The notes below the pieces were generated by a model that worked only from the letters and a program-made list of their open reading frames with translations, ran no database searches and was not told the DNA's origin. The position numbers and the translations under genes are program-made. This document shows positions 1 through 9,667 of a stretch of 55,783 nucleotides of DNA, in pieces; the stretch's first letter is position 1; each line of letters begins with the position of its first letter. The DNA is from Bacillota bacterium (GTDB taxonomy: Bacteria; Bacillota; Clostridia; Clostridiales; Clostridiaceae), in the NCBI GenBank assembly GCA_023435985.1, contig JAEZKY010000243.1, positions 1 to 55,783 of the forward strand, written 5' to 3'.

Positions 1-430
1 GTATCGTTTTGGTGATAAATTATCTTATAGCTTCTATATTATGGAGGGATGTAAAAAAATAAAGATACCAAAGTTATCTATTTTAGGATTTGTTGAAAAT
101 GCGTGTGTTCATGGAATTGAAGAAGTACCATATAAAGCAGGTATTAATGTTAATATAATCAAAGATGAGAGCAGTTTATTTATAGAAATATTAGACTCAG
201 GATGTGGAATGAGTGCAGAGGAGCTAAATTTGATTATGGATAAATTAAAAAATGCAGAAATGGACATGATTAATAAAAGTAAGAGTATTGGCATTTTAAA
301 TACTTATATGCGTTTAAGGATGTATTGCAATAATAATATGGGATTTAAAATTGATAGCAAATTAAGGAAGGGAACAGAAGTGAAATTACAAATTTACCTC
401 GATGAACTAATGAAAAAACAATGTGATTAA
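1..430 (+). CDS. Sensor histidine kinase, YesM type, C-terminal fragment cut by the window edge
   Basis: The reading frame is open from base 2, so the gene begins outside the window and only its last 142 residues are present. The visible part is the ATPase half of a LytS/YesM-type kinase: the N-box reads LGFVENACVHGIEE, followed by a G1-like LDSGCGMS and a GILNTYMRLRMYC segment with a late GTEV glycine motif. Kinases of this class phosphorylate an AraC-type regulator, and such a regulator follows after a 35-base gap. By context the pair should control the xylan-utilisation genes downstream. The sensor and membrane parts are not in the window, so the ligand cannot be judged. Confidence 0.9.
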   Translation, partial: YRFGDKLSYSFYIMEGCKKIKIPKLSILGFVENACVHGIEEVPYKAGINVNIIKDESSLFIEILDSGCGMSAEELNLIMDKLKNAEMDMINKSKSIGILNTYMRLRMYCNNNMGFKIDSKLRKGTEVKLQIYLDELMKKQCD

Positions 431-465
431 TGAGAAAATAATATTATTAAGGTGGGAAAAGGAAT

Positions 466-2058
466 ATGATTAAAATCTTAATAGTGGATGATGAACCGTT
501 TATCCGTCAAGGTCTTAAGATTCTAATTAGTTGGGAAAAATATGGTTATGAAATTGTTGGTGAAGCTGCAAATGGTATTGAAGCAATAAAGGAATTAGAG
601 AAAAAAGATATAGATTTGATAATTGTAGATATAAAAATGCCAGAAATGAATGGTATTGAATTAATTGAACATGTACGAAATAATATATCAAATACAATTA
701 AATTTATAGTATTAAGTGGCTACTATGAATTTGAATATGCTAAAAAAGCAATAAGATACAATGTGACTGATTATGTTTTAAAGCCCATTAGAAAAGATGA
801 ATTAATCAAAGTTTTAAATAGCTTCAAAGACGAATATATTAAGCAGGAAAATCAAAAAATTATACAAAAAACAAAAGATAAGGTTTTGTATGACAAATAT
901 TTAAGCGAGATCATAAATGGAAAATGCGATAATATTACTTTAGAATATGTTAATGAATATCTGAATTTTTCAAAAGACTTACGATATGTAATTATAGAAA
1001 TTAATTATTATGATGACGCTTATAGCAATATTACTGATGATGAAAAACAAAAAGGAAAAGAAGTATTTTATAAGAAGATGATAAGATGGCTTGGAGAAAA
1101 TTGCTATAATGTAATTTTTGATGGAAGTAAGTATAAAAATTATTATGATATCGGATTTATCTACGACAAAAAATTAGCAGAAGAGTATGGTTTAAATGAG
1201 AATGAATATATTGCAAAATTGCAAAAGGATATGAGGAAAGATCAAAAATATGATTTTTATATTTATATTGGGCAGAAAGTAAGGAGTATTAGAGAATTAT
1301 CAATCTCGTATAAAACTGCAATTATAGCTAAATTATTTTCAGATTTTTCAAATGGAAATATTATTTCATATTATGATCAAATTATAGAAAAAAAAGAACT
1401 TAGCTATGATGTAGAAAAGCAATATATGGATGATTTAATCCATGAAATAGATGAAAATAATAAGGAAGAAATTATAAAATGTGTTGATAAAATTTATGAT
1501 AGCTTTAGGGAGTGCAAGATAGATTTGGGAATTATAAACATAAATATAAATTATTTGTTGTGCAATCTGGTTAATATTGCAAGAAAGTTAGATTTCGAAG
1601 CTAATCAGGAAGAGGTTTTGAAATATATTAGTTCAATTTCATTCGAGCAAATAATAAGCAGAGGGAGTGCAAAACATTTAAAAGATTTTTCGTTAGAGTT
1701 TTCAAAGTATTTAAGCCAATTGAGGCAAAATTCAGTTCAAGGAATTTTAAGTCAAGTTGATAAGGAAATATCAGAGCACTATATGGAAAAGTTAAGTTTA
1801 AAGTATTTAAGTGAAAAGTATTTTATTAATAGCGCATATTTGGGACAAATTTTTAAAAAGAAATATAAGGTGTGTTTTAAAGATTATTTAAATACGTATA
1901 GGGTTGAAAAAGCCGCAGAATTATTAAAAAGCAGCAATGATAGAGTTTATAATATTGCTGAAAAAGTTGGTTATAGCAATCCAGATTATTTCATTAATAA
2001 ATTTGTTCAAATTAAAGAAAAAACACCAATACAATATAGAAAACAATTTTTACATTGA
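466..2058 (+). CDS. Two-component response regulator, YesN type (receiver plus AraC DNA-binding domain)
   Basis: A 530-residue regulator. Residues 1-120 form a receiver domain (ILIVDDEPFIRQG at the N-terminus, phospho-acceptor Asp55 in the motif VDIKMPEMNG, Lys in DYVLKP). A long middle region of about 300 residues has no recognisable motif, and the last 100 residues carry two AraC helix-turn-helix units (KYLSEKYFINSAYLGQIFKKK and NIAEKVGYSNPDYFINKF). AAAGG lies just before the ATG. It follows the partial sensor kinase and precedes the glycoside hydrolase genes. The AraC domain probably activates the xylan operon in answer to extracellular xylo-oligosaccharides; that target is inferred from position only. 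Confidence 0.92.
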   Translation: MIKILIVDDEPFIRQGLKILISWEKYGYEIVGEAANGIEAIKELEKKDIDLIIVDIKMPEMNGIELIEHVRNNISNTIKFIVLSGYYEFEYAKKAIRYNVTDYVLKPIRKDELIKVLNSFKDEYIKQENQKIIQKTKDKVLYDKYLSEIINGKCDNITLEYVNEYLNFSKDLRYVIIEINYYDDAYSNITDDEKQKGKEVFYKKMIRWLGENCYNVIFDGSKYKNYYDIGFIYDKKLAEEYGLNENEYIAKLQKDMRKDQKYDFYIYIGQKVRSIRELSISYKTAIIAKLFSDFSNGNIISYYDQIIEKKELSYDVEKQYMDDLIHEIDENNKEEIIKCVDKIYDSFRECKIDLGIINININYLLCNLVNIARKLDFEANQEEVLKYISSISFEQIISRGSAKHLKDFSLEFSKYLSQLRQNSVQGILSQVDKEISEHYMEKLSLKYLSEKYFINSAYLGQIFKKKYKVCFKDYLNTYRVEKAAELLKSSNDRVYNIAEKVGYSNPDYFINKFVQIKEKTPIQYRKQFLH

Positions 2059-2108
2059 TAGAGCTATTATTATATATAAGAATACTTTAAAGATAGGGAG
2101 ACAAGCTT

Positions 2109-3643
2109 ATGAGTGAAAATCCGATTATTTGGGCTGATTATCCAGATCTTGACCCAATAAGAATAGATGATACTTACTATATGGTTAGTACCACAATGCA
2201 TTTTATGCCAGGTTGTGTTATATTGCGTTCATATAATCTTATTAATTGGGAAGTAGCTACTTACGTATATGACATTTTAGAGGATACACTAGATCAAAAG
2301 CTAGAAGATGATAAGCAAATTTATGGAAAGGGGATGTGGGCAGCGTCACTGCGATATAATAAAGGAAAATTCTATGTGTGTTTTGTAGCAAATGACACTC
2401 ATAAGACTTACCTATATACAGCTATGGATATTACAGGTCCATGGGAAAAAGTAACATTGAAGGATTTTATCATGACTGCTCACTGATTTTTGATGATGAT
2501 AGAGTTTATATAATTTATGGTAATAATGAAATTCATATTACGGAATTGAAGGACGATCTTTCAGGTCCTAAGTTAGGAGGATTAGATAGAATAATTGTAA
2601 GAGAAACACAAGAGTATTATCTTGGTTACGAAGGTGCTCATTTCTATAAAATTAATGGTAAATATTATGCTTTTTTAATTCACATGCTGAAATCTAAAAA
2701 TGGGCATAGAACTCAAGCATGTTTTGTATCTGAATCTATAGATGGAAAATTTGTTGGTGGAGAAGTATTTGATGATGATATGGGATTTCATAACTCTGGG
2801 ATAGCACAAGGGGGAATAGTGGATACTCCAGATGGAAAGTGGTATGCTATACTGTTTCAAGATCGTGGTGCTGTTGGGCGTGTACCTGTTATTGTGCCAA
2901 TGCACTTTGAAAATGATTTCCCAGTATTTAATGAAAAGGCACCTCAATGCATTGATATTCTAGATAATAAACCAGGATATGAATACAAATTATTGGTTGG
3001 AGATGATGACTTTATTTATAAGCCTAATAAGAAGGGGAAGATTAAGTTAAAAGAGTTTTGGCAATGGAATCATATACCAAATAATAAATTATGGTCAGTT
3101 ATAGAAAAACCTGGAATATATTGTATTCACTCAGGAAAAGTTTCTCCAAACATAAATTATGCAGTAAATACTCTAACACAACGTGTCATGGGACCAAGGA
3201 GTGAGGCAATAGTAACTTTAGATGGCAATGAACTTAAGAATGGTGATTATGCAGGCTTATGTTTTTTAATTAGTTCGTATGGATTAATTGCACTTACAAA
3301 AGAAGACAAACAATTTTACTTAGTAATGTTAGCAAAATGTACTGATGATAAATCAATCTTTGGAAACTTAATAGATAAAGAGCCTGGAGTGGAGTATGGA
3401 AGAATTCCTGCAAAACAGGCTAAAGTAACACTAAAAGCATATGGTAATTTCGAAAATAAAATAGATAAATGTGAGTTTTATTACCAGGATGGAGAAGAAT
3501 GGATAAAGCTTGGCATCACACATAATCTTGTATGGAAGATGGATCAGTTTGCTGGATGCCGTTTTGGTTTATTTCTGTTCTCTACAAAGGAAATTGGTGG
3601 AAGTGCTGAATTTTCGAAGTTTAAGTATAACATTTTGAAATGA
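2109..3643 (+). pseudogene. GH43 beta-xylosidase/arabinofuranosidase-like gene with a frameshift
   Basis: Two overlapping frames (2109-2486 and 2441-3643) together make one GH43 protein of about 511 residues. The first carries the N-terminal blade with the catalytic Asp region (WADYPDLDPIRIDDTYYM, then STTMHFMPG). The second starts inside the next conserved stretch (GFYHDCSLIFDDDRVY) and has the acid-Glu motif YEGAHFYKINGKYY and the C-terminal beta-sandwich. The frames meet at a run of five A at 2446-2450; six A would restore WEKSNIEGFYHD. No signal peptide is visible, so the ancestral product was cytosolic. One lost A makes this a recent pseudogene or a sequencing error; a functional slip is less likely because the local heptamer is poor. 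First structural gene after the regulator. Confidence 0.85.
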
Positions 3644-3681
3644 AAAATTAATTTATCAATTAAGAAAGGAAGAAATATTTT

Positions 3682-5496
3682 ATGATATATAAAGAGAAAG
3701 AAGAATTAAAATATGTACTTTGTTATACAAGAAAACCACAGGAAAATTTGATTTATTCTGAAAAATTAGCATATAGTATGCATCTTGCTTACAGTGAAGA
3801 TGGAATGGGATTTCAGGAGTTAAATCATAATTCGGGAATTTTATTTGCTAAAGCAACAGAAAATGATAATGGATCTCTCAATGCAAAAAGCTTAAAAAAT
3901 CCGTATATATTTTATTTAGCAGATGGTACTTTTGGTGTTGTTGCTATACGTACAGAGGCAGAGGGTAACAATGATGAGCAGAGCAAAGGGCGAGTGCTTC
4001 TATTTACTTCAGAAGATCTTTTGCATTATAAGGAAATTGGATTGATTAATTTAAAAGGAGACACTTATGTAAGTGATATTAAATGCCAGTATGATGAGGA
4101 TAAAAAAGTTTATATAATTTGTTGGAGTGACGAAAGTGGGAATTATTATAAGAATTTTACTGCTGATATATTGAATATAAACAGTGCTTCGATACCTGAA
4201 AAGACAGAAGCTTTTGCTATAGAAACTGTTAATACAGAAATAGAGGGAATAGTTCCAAGGAATGTTGTATCTATATCATCAGAGCTAGCACATCGCCTTA
4301 TTTGTAAACTTATAGTGCCTACTAATGTGGAAATAAGAGTACCTGAAAGTGTAAATATCACATCAGAAAATGAATTGAAAGCTGTAAAAGTTACTGCTAT
4401 TTATAGTGATGGAACAACAGCTATTAAGAATGTAGATTGGAATTTATCTGAGATAGATTGGAATAAGCCAGAAAAATATAGAATAACAGGAAAAGTACAT
4501 CAAGATCATTATGAATTTCCTATTGCTACTGATCGTGCAGACCCATGTATAGGAAAATGGAAGGGAAAATATTATTTTATTGCAACAAATGATGCTGATG
4601 GAAATCACAGCTTATACATGAGAGAAGCAGATAATATACCGGATTTATTAAAGGCTGAAGAAAATTTGATAATTGATTCTAATATGTATGAGGATATTAA
4701 AGGTCTTTTATGGGCACCAGAATTTCACATAGTTGAAGGGGAGTTATATATATTTCATGGGGCGACTTCAGGAGAGTTTTTTTATGAAGAATCACATGTT
4801 ATGAAGTTAAAAAAAGATGGAAATCCAATGAATGCAGCAGATTGGTCTAGACCACACCGTGTAGTTAAAAAAGATGGGACTTATTTATGTGAAGCAGGAA
4901 AGACTATTTCTCTTGACATGACTAATTTTGAAATAAAGGGAGAGTATTATGTGGTTTGGTCACAACGTGAATTTTTGCCAGAGGATCTTGGAGCTTGGCT
5001 TTATATTGCTAAAGTTGATCCAAAGGAGCCATGGAAGCTAATAAGTGATCCAGTAGTTATTTCTAAGCCAGATTATGGCTGGGCAAATAACAATGTTTTT
5101 GTTGATGAAGGACCATTTGCATTAATAAGAGATGGAAAGTTATTTTTAACCTTTGCTAGTGCAATGATAGATGCTACTTATGTTGTAGGATTACTCTGTG
5201 CAGATAAAAATGCAGATTTATTAGACCCTGCTAGCTGGACAAAGGGAAATTATCCTTTACTTACTTCTAGAAGTGCACCAGGAGAATATGGGCCAGGGCA
5301 TAATTCTTATGTTATAGATGATGATGGAAATGTATGGAATGCTTATCATGCGAGACCAGGAGTTAATGGACCTAGATCTTCTGGACTTCGTCGTGTTCAT
5401 TTTGATATTGATAATTATCCAGTGCTTGATTTAACAGAAGAAAAGGATTTAAATCCAGAGTTAAGAAATGTGATTATGGATATTATTGTAAGGTGA
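3682..5496 (+). CDS. GH43-family glycoside hydrolase with internal Ig-like domain (arabinofuranosidase/xylosidase-like)
   Basis: A 604-residue protein without a signal peptide, hence probably cytosolic. Residues 1-200 look like a beta-propeller-like N-terminal module (LCYTRKPQEN, then SMHLAYSEDG). About 215-275 is a bacterial Ig-like domain (VRVPESVNI, then VKVTAIYSDGTTAIKNVDWN). From about 285 the GH43 five-bladed propeller follows: catalytic-base region ATDRADPCIGKWKGKYYFI, LWAPEFHI, acid-Glu motif VDEGPFALIRDGK and the late GPGHNSYVIDDDGNVWNAYHARP typical of arabinanase/arabinofuranosidase-like members. It should trim arabinose or xylose from arabinoxylan oligomers. Spacing of 38 bases to the upstream GH43 suggests one operon. 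The exact subfamily and substrate cannot be fixed by eye. Confidence 0.82.
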   Translation: MIYKEKEELKYVLCYTRKPQENLIYSEKLAYSMHLAYSEDGMGFQELNHNSGILFAKATENDNGSLNAKSLKNPYIFYLADGTFGVVAIRTEAEGNNDEQSKGRVLLFTSEDLLHYKEIGLINLKGDTYVSDIKCQYDEDKKVYIICWSDESGNYYKNFTADILNINSASIPEKTEAFAIETVNTEIEGIVPRNVVSISSELAHRLICKLIVPTNVEIRVPESVNITSENELKAVKVTAIYSDGTTAIKNVDWNLSEIDWNKPEKYRITGKVHQDHYEFPIATDRADPCIGKWKGKYYFIATNDADGNHSLYMREADNIPDLLKAEENLIIDSNMYEDIKGLLWAPEFHIVEGELYIFHGATSGEFFYEESHVMKLKKDGNPMNAADWSRPHRVVKKDGTYLCEAGKTISLDMTNFEIKGEYYVVWSQREFLPEDLGAWLYIAKVDPKEPWKLISDPVVISKPDYGWANNNVFVDEGPFALIRDGKLFLTFASAMIDATYVVGLLCADKNADLLDPASWTKGNYPLLTSRSAPGEYGPGHNSYVIDDDGNVWNAYHARPGVNGPRSSGLRRVHFDIDNYPVLDLTEEKDLNPELRNVIMDIIVR

Positions 5497-5510
5497 TATA
5501 ATGGTTAAAT

Positions 5511-5846
5511 TTCTTTTTATAATTTTACTTATCTAGATAGAATTATGGATACTTATATTGAAAATGGTATTAAGCCATTTTTAGAACTAGGATTTATTCC
5601 AGAAAAACTTAAAACTGGTGATGAGACAGTATTTTACTGGAAAGGGAATGTAACGCCTCCTGTATCCTATGAAAAGTAGGATTAAATCATTTAATAGATA
5701 GACATGGTAGAGAAGAAGTAGTCATATGGCCGATTGAAGTATGGAATGAACCTAATATTGCATTTTGGGCTGGAACCATGGAAGAATACTTCAAGCTTTA
5801 TGACTATTCCAGCATTTATTGTTGGCTGGAATATATGTACAAATGC
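5511..5846 (+). pseudogene. Decayed fragment of a GH39 beta-xylosidase gene
   Basis: This stretch aligns at nucleotide level with 12601 onward of the intact GH39 gene: YNFTYLDRIMDTYIENGIKPFLELGFIPEKLK, FYWKGNVTPPVSYE, then LNHLIDRHGREEVV and EVWNEPN including the acid/base Glu region, ending near the counterpart of YDYSAEA. It lacks the first ~73 codons and any start. About 17 bases are missing around 5675-5679, shifting the frame, and similarity stops near 5812. A short downstream IVGWN-like stretch (5818-5836) may mark the far edge of a large internal deletion, since the intact gene has VIIGWNF much later. It follows a GH43 gene just as the intact GH39 does, so it looks like the relic of a duplicated GH43-GH39 pair. 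Confidence 0.88.
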
Positions 5847-5920
5847 ATAATTTTTAATGTTTTTTATATAATTTGTTAGGTTGTTGGATGTATGCACAAA
5901 TGATAAACTTTATCTTATAA

Positions 5921-5934
5921 ACAAAACGTTTACA
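5921..5934. promoter_or_regulatory. Catabolite-responsive element (cre) candidate
   Basis: Read on the minus strand the 14-mer is TGTAAACGTTTTGT, which matches the Gram-positive cre consensus TGWAARCGYTWNCW at 13 of 14 positions. It lies about 60 bases before the start of the solute-binding protein gene, where CcpA with HPr-Ser-P would repress the xylo-oligosaccharide importer when better sugars are present. No convincing sigma-A promoter is seen beside it: TTTACA at 5929 with TATTAA 16 bases later is a weak candidate that would place the cre on the -35. Confidence 0.6.
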
Positions 5935-5994
5935 AAATAAAGCTCATAATTATTAAAATATAAATATCTAAATAATATGATAGGGGGAAATTTA

Positions 5995-7662
5995 ATGAAA
6001 AAAACAAAACTCATTACTAGTATGCTTTTAACAGGATTTGTCTCATTAAGTCTTCTTGCAGGTTGTGGTAATCAAACAAAGGATACAAGTACTAGTAATG
6101 GAAAGATTAAGGAATTTACAGCATTCTTTGCTGTTGCAGGAAAGGAAATTCCTGATAATGACAGAGTGAAAAATGTAATAGCTGAAAAAATAGGAGCTAA
6201 AGTAAATGAACAATGGCTTACAGGACAAACAGCTAAAGAAAGAATTGGGGTAATGATTGCAGGAGGTGAATATCCAGATTTTATTGAGGGAGGAGAAGGA
6301 ACTCAAGCGCTAGTAGATGCAGGTGCACTTGTTCCATTGGAAGATAAGATAGACAAATATCCTAATATTAAAAACTATTTAACACCTGATGAATGGGAAA
6401 AATTAAGAAAGCCTGATGGGCATATTTATTATATACAGCAGTTTGGAAAGACTAGAGGAAAAGATACACAAGTACAACACAATGATGAGGCTTTCTGGAT
6501 TCAAAAAGCAGTTTTGGAATGGGCTAATTATCCACAAATAAAAACTGTTGATCAATATTTTGATTTGATTGAGAAATATAAAGCAGCAAATCCAACAATA
6601 AATGGACAACCAACCATAGGTTTTGATATTTTATGTGATGATTGGAGATATTTCTGTTTAGAAAATCCACCTCAATTTGTAGCTGGATATCCTAATGATG
6701 GAAAAGCAATTATAGATAAAGCAACACTTACAGCTAAAAACTATAATACAATTCCAGAAGCACAAAAATATTTTAAAAAACTAAATGAAGAATATAATAA
6801 GGGAATTATAGATCCTGAAACATTTACATTATCTTATGACCAATATAAATCAAAGCTTTCGACAGGAAGAGTGCTTGGAATGATTGATCAGCATTGGGAA
6901 TTTGAAGATGCAGAAAAAGCATTAAAGCAACAGCATATGGATGAAAAAACTTGGGTTCCATTAGGCTTGACACTTGATCCTAATGTAAAACCACAATATA
7001 GAACTCAACCAGCCTTTAATACTGGAAGTGGACTTGGAATTACAACTAGCTGTAAAGATGTAGATGGAGCATTAAAAGTTATAAATGATTTATTAGACAA
7101 TGATGTATTAGCATTAAGATGGTGGGGAGAAAAGGATAAAGATTATAAAGTAGATGATAAAGGTGTATTTTATATGACAGATGAGCAGAGAGAAAATTAT
7201 AGAAATCAAGATTGGATGCAGGCTAATCAATGCAGATACTCTTATTTCCCTCAATATGCTACAGGTTATTTAGATGATGGCATTAATTGTATATGGCCAG
7301 AGCAACAACAAGGTGAATTTGAAGCCACTTTATCAGATGATGATAAGAAGGTTTTGAATGGGTATGGTTATAAGAAGTGGACTGATTTCCTCAATGTTCC
7401 ACCTGAAAAGAATGAACCTTGGTATCCAATTTATTCAGCAACTGGTGGTTGGTCTGCGGATGATCCACAAAATATGGCAATGATAAAAATGGATGATATT
7501 AAAAAGAAATGGCTTCCAAAGGTTGTTATGTGTAGCACAAGTGATTTTGACTCAACATGGAATGAGTATCAAACAACATTAACAACTCAAGCAGATATAA
7601 AGGCATATGAAGATGCTCTTACTAAAGAGGTAAAGAGAAGAGTAGAAAAATTCAAGAACTAA
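5995..7662 (+). CDS. Extracellular solute-binding lipoprotein of a carbohydrate ABC importer (LplA-like), likely xylo-oligosaccharide
   Basis: A 555-residue substrate-binding protein. The start is taken at 5995 because AGGGGGAAA lies 6-13 bases before it; an in-frame ATG at 5977 has no ribosome site. The N-terminus is a lipoprotein signal with lipobox LLAGC (Cys24), so the protein is tethered outside the membrane. The rest is the large, tryptophan-rich family 1 binding-protein type that pairs with LplB/LplC permeases (DYPDFIEGGEGTQALVDAGALVPLEDKI-like region, residues about 85-115). It is the first gene of the importer and is separated from the permeases by a hairpin. Position among GH8, GH43 and GH39 enzymes points to xylo-oligosaccharides; the ligand is inferred. 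Confidence 0.9.
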   Translation: MKKTKLITSMLLTGFVSLSLLAGCGNQTKDTSTSNGKIKEFTAFFAVAGKEIPDNDRVKNVIAEKIGAKVNEQWLTGQTAKERIGVMIAGGEYPDFIEGGEGTQALVDAGALVPLEDKIDKYPNIKNYLTPDEWEKLRKPDGHIYYIQQFGKTRGKDTQVQHNDEAFWIQKAVLEWANYPQIKTVDQYFDLIEKYKAANPTINGQPTIGFDILCDDWRYFCLENPPQFVAGYPNDGKAIIDKATLTAKNYNTIPEAQKYFKKLNEEYNKGIIDPETFTLSYDQYKSKLSTGRVLGMIDQHWEFEDAEKALKQQHMDEKTWVPLGLTLDPNVKPQYRTQPAFNTGSGLGITTSCKDVDGALKVINDLLDNDVLALRWWGEKDKDYKVDDKGVFYMTDEQRENYRNQDWMQANQCRYSYFPQYATGYLDDGINCIWPEQQQGEFEATLSDDDKKVLNGYGYKKWTDFLNVPPEKNEPWYPIYSATGGWSADDPQNMAMIKMDDIKKKWLPKVVMCSTSDFDSTWNEYQTTLTTQADIKAYEDALTKEVKRRVEKFKN

Positions 7663-7675
7663 ATAATATATAACA

Positions 7676-7703
7676 AATAGGGTATCTTTTTAGATACCCT
7701 ATT
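7676..7703 (+). terminator. Intra-operon hairpin between binding protein and permease genes
   Basis: A perfect 12-bp stem, AATAGGGTATCT paired with AGATACCCTATT, around a TTTT loop, 14 bases after the binding-protein stop codon. No run of T follows (the sequence continues ATTAAAAG), so it more likely protects the upstream mRNA from 3' decay, or acts as a partial terminator, than stops transcription completely. Either would give more binding protein than permease. Confidence 0.75.
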
Positions 7704-7743
7704 ATTAAAAGATATAAGAAAAATAAGAAAAGGGAGAATTATT

Positions 7744-8703
7744 ATGGAATTAGGAGTAAAAGATCCGAAATTACATGCAGAAATAAAAACAAAAAAGAAT
7801 ATATTCGAACAAATGAAGAAGCAGAAAACTCTAATTATTATGTCTATTCCATTTGTAATATGGGTTGCAGTATTTTGTTATGCGCCTCTTATTGGGTGGG
7901 TAATGGCATTTCAAAAGTATAAACCAGCAAAAGGCATCTTTGATCAGACTTGGTGCGGTTTTGACCAATTTAAAATTTTATTCAAAGATCCAAGTTTTTT
8001 AAATGTTTTAAGAAATACATTATGTATGGCAATAATTAATTTAGCCTTGAGTTTTATTTGTTCAATTGGCTTTGCATTATTGCTAAATGAAGTAAGAAGA
8101 GTTTTGGCTAAGAAATTTGTACAAACAGTATCTTATCTTCCACACTTTCTTTCATGGATAATCGTAACAGGTCTTGTACAAATGATTCTTTCACCAGATC
8201 CAGGCATTATAAACCAAATATTAATGGGATTACATGTAATAAGTCAACCTATTAATTTCTTTGCAAATCCCAAATACTTTTGGGGAATTGTTGGATTAAC
8301 TAATGTTTGGAAAGAAGTTGGCTGGGGAAGTATTATTTATCTTTCAGCGATCACAGCTATTAATCCGGATTTATATGAAGCAGCGGAGATAGATGGAGCA
8401 GGAAGATTTAAAAAGATGTTACATGTTACATTGCCAGGTATTAAGCCAACAATAATTATATTACTTATTATGAATCTTGGAAATGTTGTAAATGCAGGTT
8501 TTGAAATTCAATATATACTTGGAAATGGTCTTATTCAAGATGTATCTCAAACAATAGATATTTTTGTTTTGAAATACGGTATTAGTTTAAGTAATTACTC
8601 CTTGGCTACAGCAGCAGGTATATTTAAAAGTGTAATAAGTATAATATTAATATTTATAGCAAATCGTTTTGCAAAATCAGTTGGAGAAGAAAGGCTATTC
8701 TAA
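7744..8703 (+). CDS. Carbohydrate ABC transporter permease, LplB type
   Basis: A 319-residue inner-membrane permease with about six transmembrane helices, the first at residues 30-52 (LIIMSIPFVIWVAVFCYAPLIGW). The cytoplasmic EAA loop that docks on the ATPase is clear: EAAEIDGAGRFKKMLHVTLPGI near residue 216. It forms the transmembrane channel with the next gene, which starts 15 bases after it ends. No ATPase gene is present in the operon, as is usual for this family in Firmicutes, where a shared MsmX-type ATPase serves several importers. Confidence 0.92.
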   Translation: MELGVKDPKLHAEIKTKKNIFEQMKKQKTLIIMSIPFVIWVAVFCYAPLIGWVMAFQKYKPAKGIFDQTWCGFDQFKILFKDPSFLNVLRNTLCMAIINLALSFICSIGFALLLNEVRRVLAKKFVQTVSYLPHFLSWIIVTGLVQMILSPDPGIINQILMGLHVISQPINFFANPKYFWGIVGLTNVWKEVGWGSIIYLSAITAINPDLYEAAEIDGAGRFKKMLHVTLPGIKPTIIILLIMNLGNVVNAGFEIQYILGNGLIQDVSQTIDIFVLKYGISLSNYSLATAAGIFKSVISIILIFIANRFAKSVGEERLF

Positions 8704-8718
8704 AGGAGGAGAATTTAA

Positions 8719-9615
8719 ATGGTAGGGACTAAAAAAAGAAGCAGACATGATAAGATATGGGACACTATTATAGGAATATTTATGGCAATATTTGTGGTTG
8801 TAACTCTATATCCAATATTAAATACATTAGCTATTTCATTCAATGATGGTGTTGATTCAGTAAGAGGTGGTATTTATATATGGCCAAGAGTATTTTCTCT
8901 TCAAAACTATAAAACAGTATTTCACAACCCTAACTTAACACAAGCAGCATTTATATCAGTTTCAAGAACTGTAATTGCTACAGTAGTACAAGTGTTTTTA
9001 ACAGCAATGCTCGCATATGTTTTAAGTAGAAAAAAATTTATATTTAAGAAGCAGCTCTCAATAATATATGTGTTAACAATGTATGTTAATGGTGGAATGA
9101 TTCCAACCTATGTATTAATGAAAGATTTACACTTAACAAATAATTTTTTGGTATACATTTTACCAGGCTTAGTTGCTGCATTTAATATGATTGTTTTAAG
9201 AACTTATATGAATGGCTTGCCAGATAGCTTAGTTGAATCTGCAAAAATTGACGGTGCAGGAGAGTTTAGAATTTTTATTCAAATTATCTTACCATTATGT
9301 AAACCTGCACTTGCAACAATTGCATTGTTTATTGCAGTTGGACAATGGAACTCTTGGTTTGATTCTATGCTTTATTGTGCACAGAGTCCATCTTTAACAA
9401 CCCTTCAATATGAACTTATGAAGGTTTTATCTGCTGCAACACAACAAGGGGGGGCTGGTACTGCTGATATAGCAAAAAATTCTGGAAGTATTGTAACATC
9501 ACAATCTATTCGCGCGGCTATTACAATTGTAACAGCATTACCAATCGTTTTCATTTATCCATTCTTACAAAAATACTTCATTTCAGGTCTTACTATTGGT
9601 GGGGTAAAAGAATAA
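8719..9615 (+). CDS. Carbohydrate ABC transporter permease, YtcP/LplC type
   Basis: A 298-residue second permease subunit with six predicted helices, the first at about residues 13-36 (IGIFMAIFVVVTLYPILNTLAISF). The EAA loop reads ESAKIDGAGEFRIFIQIILPLC near residue 175. AAGGAGGAG lies just before the ATG, and the gene is 15 bases after its partner, so translation is closely linked. It completes the importer that should deliver xylo-oligosaccharides to the three cytosolic enzymes encoded next. Confidence 0.92.
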   Translation: MVGTKKRSRHDKIWDTIIGIFMAIFVVVTLYPILNTLAISFNDGVDSVRGGIYIWPRVFSLQNYKTVFHNPNLTQAAFISVSRTVIATVVQVFLTAMLAYVLSRKKFIFKKQLSIIYVLTMYVNGGMIPTYVLMKDLHLTNNFLVYILPGLVAAFNMIVLRTYMNGLPDSLVESAKIDGAGEFRIFIQIILPLCKPALATIALFIAVGQWNSWFDSMLYCAQSPSLTTLQYELMKVLSAATQQGGAGTADIAKNSGSIVTSQSIRAAITIVTALPIVFIYPFLQKYFISGLTIGGVKE

Positions 9616-9667
9616 AAATTAACAAAAATTTAAGATGTTTAAATATATTATATGAGGAGTAATTGTA

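Noticed and set aside
2441..2486. Programmed -1 frameshift as the reason for the split GH43 gene
   Set aside because: The A-run is only five long and the upstream Glu codon re-pairs poorly after a -1 slip; no clear downstream stimulatory hairpin was seen. A lost base is simpler.
5841..5912. Imperfect direct repeat around GTTGG...ACAAATG
   Set aside because: The two copies differ at many positions and include the edge of the decayed GH39 fragment; too weak to call.
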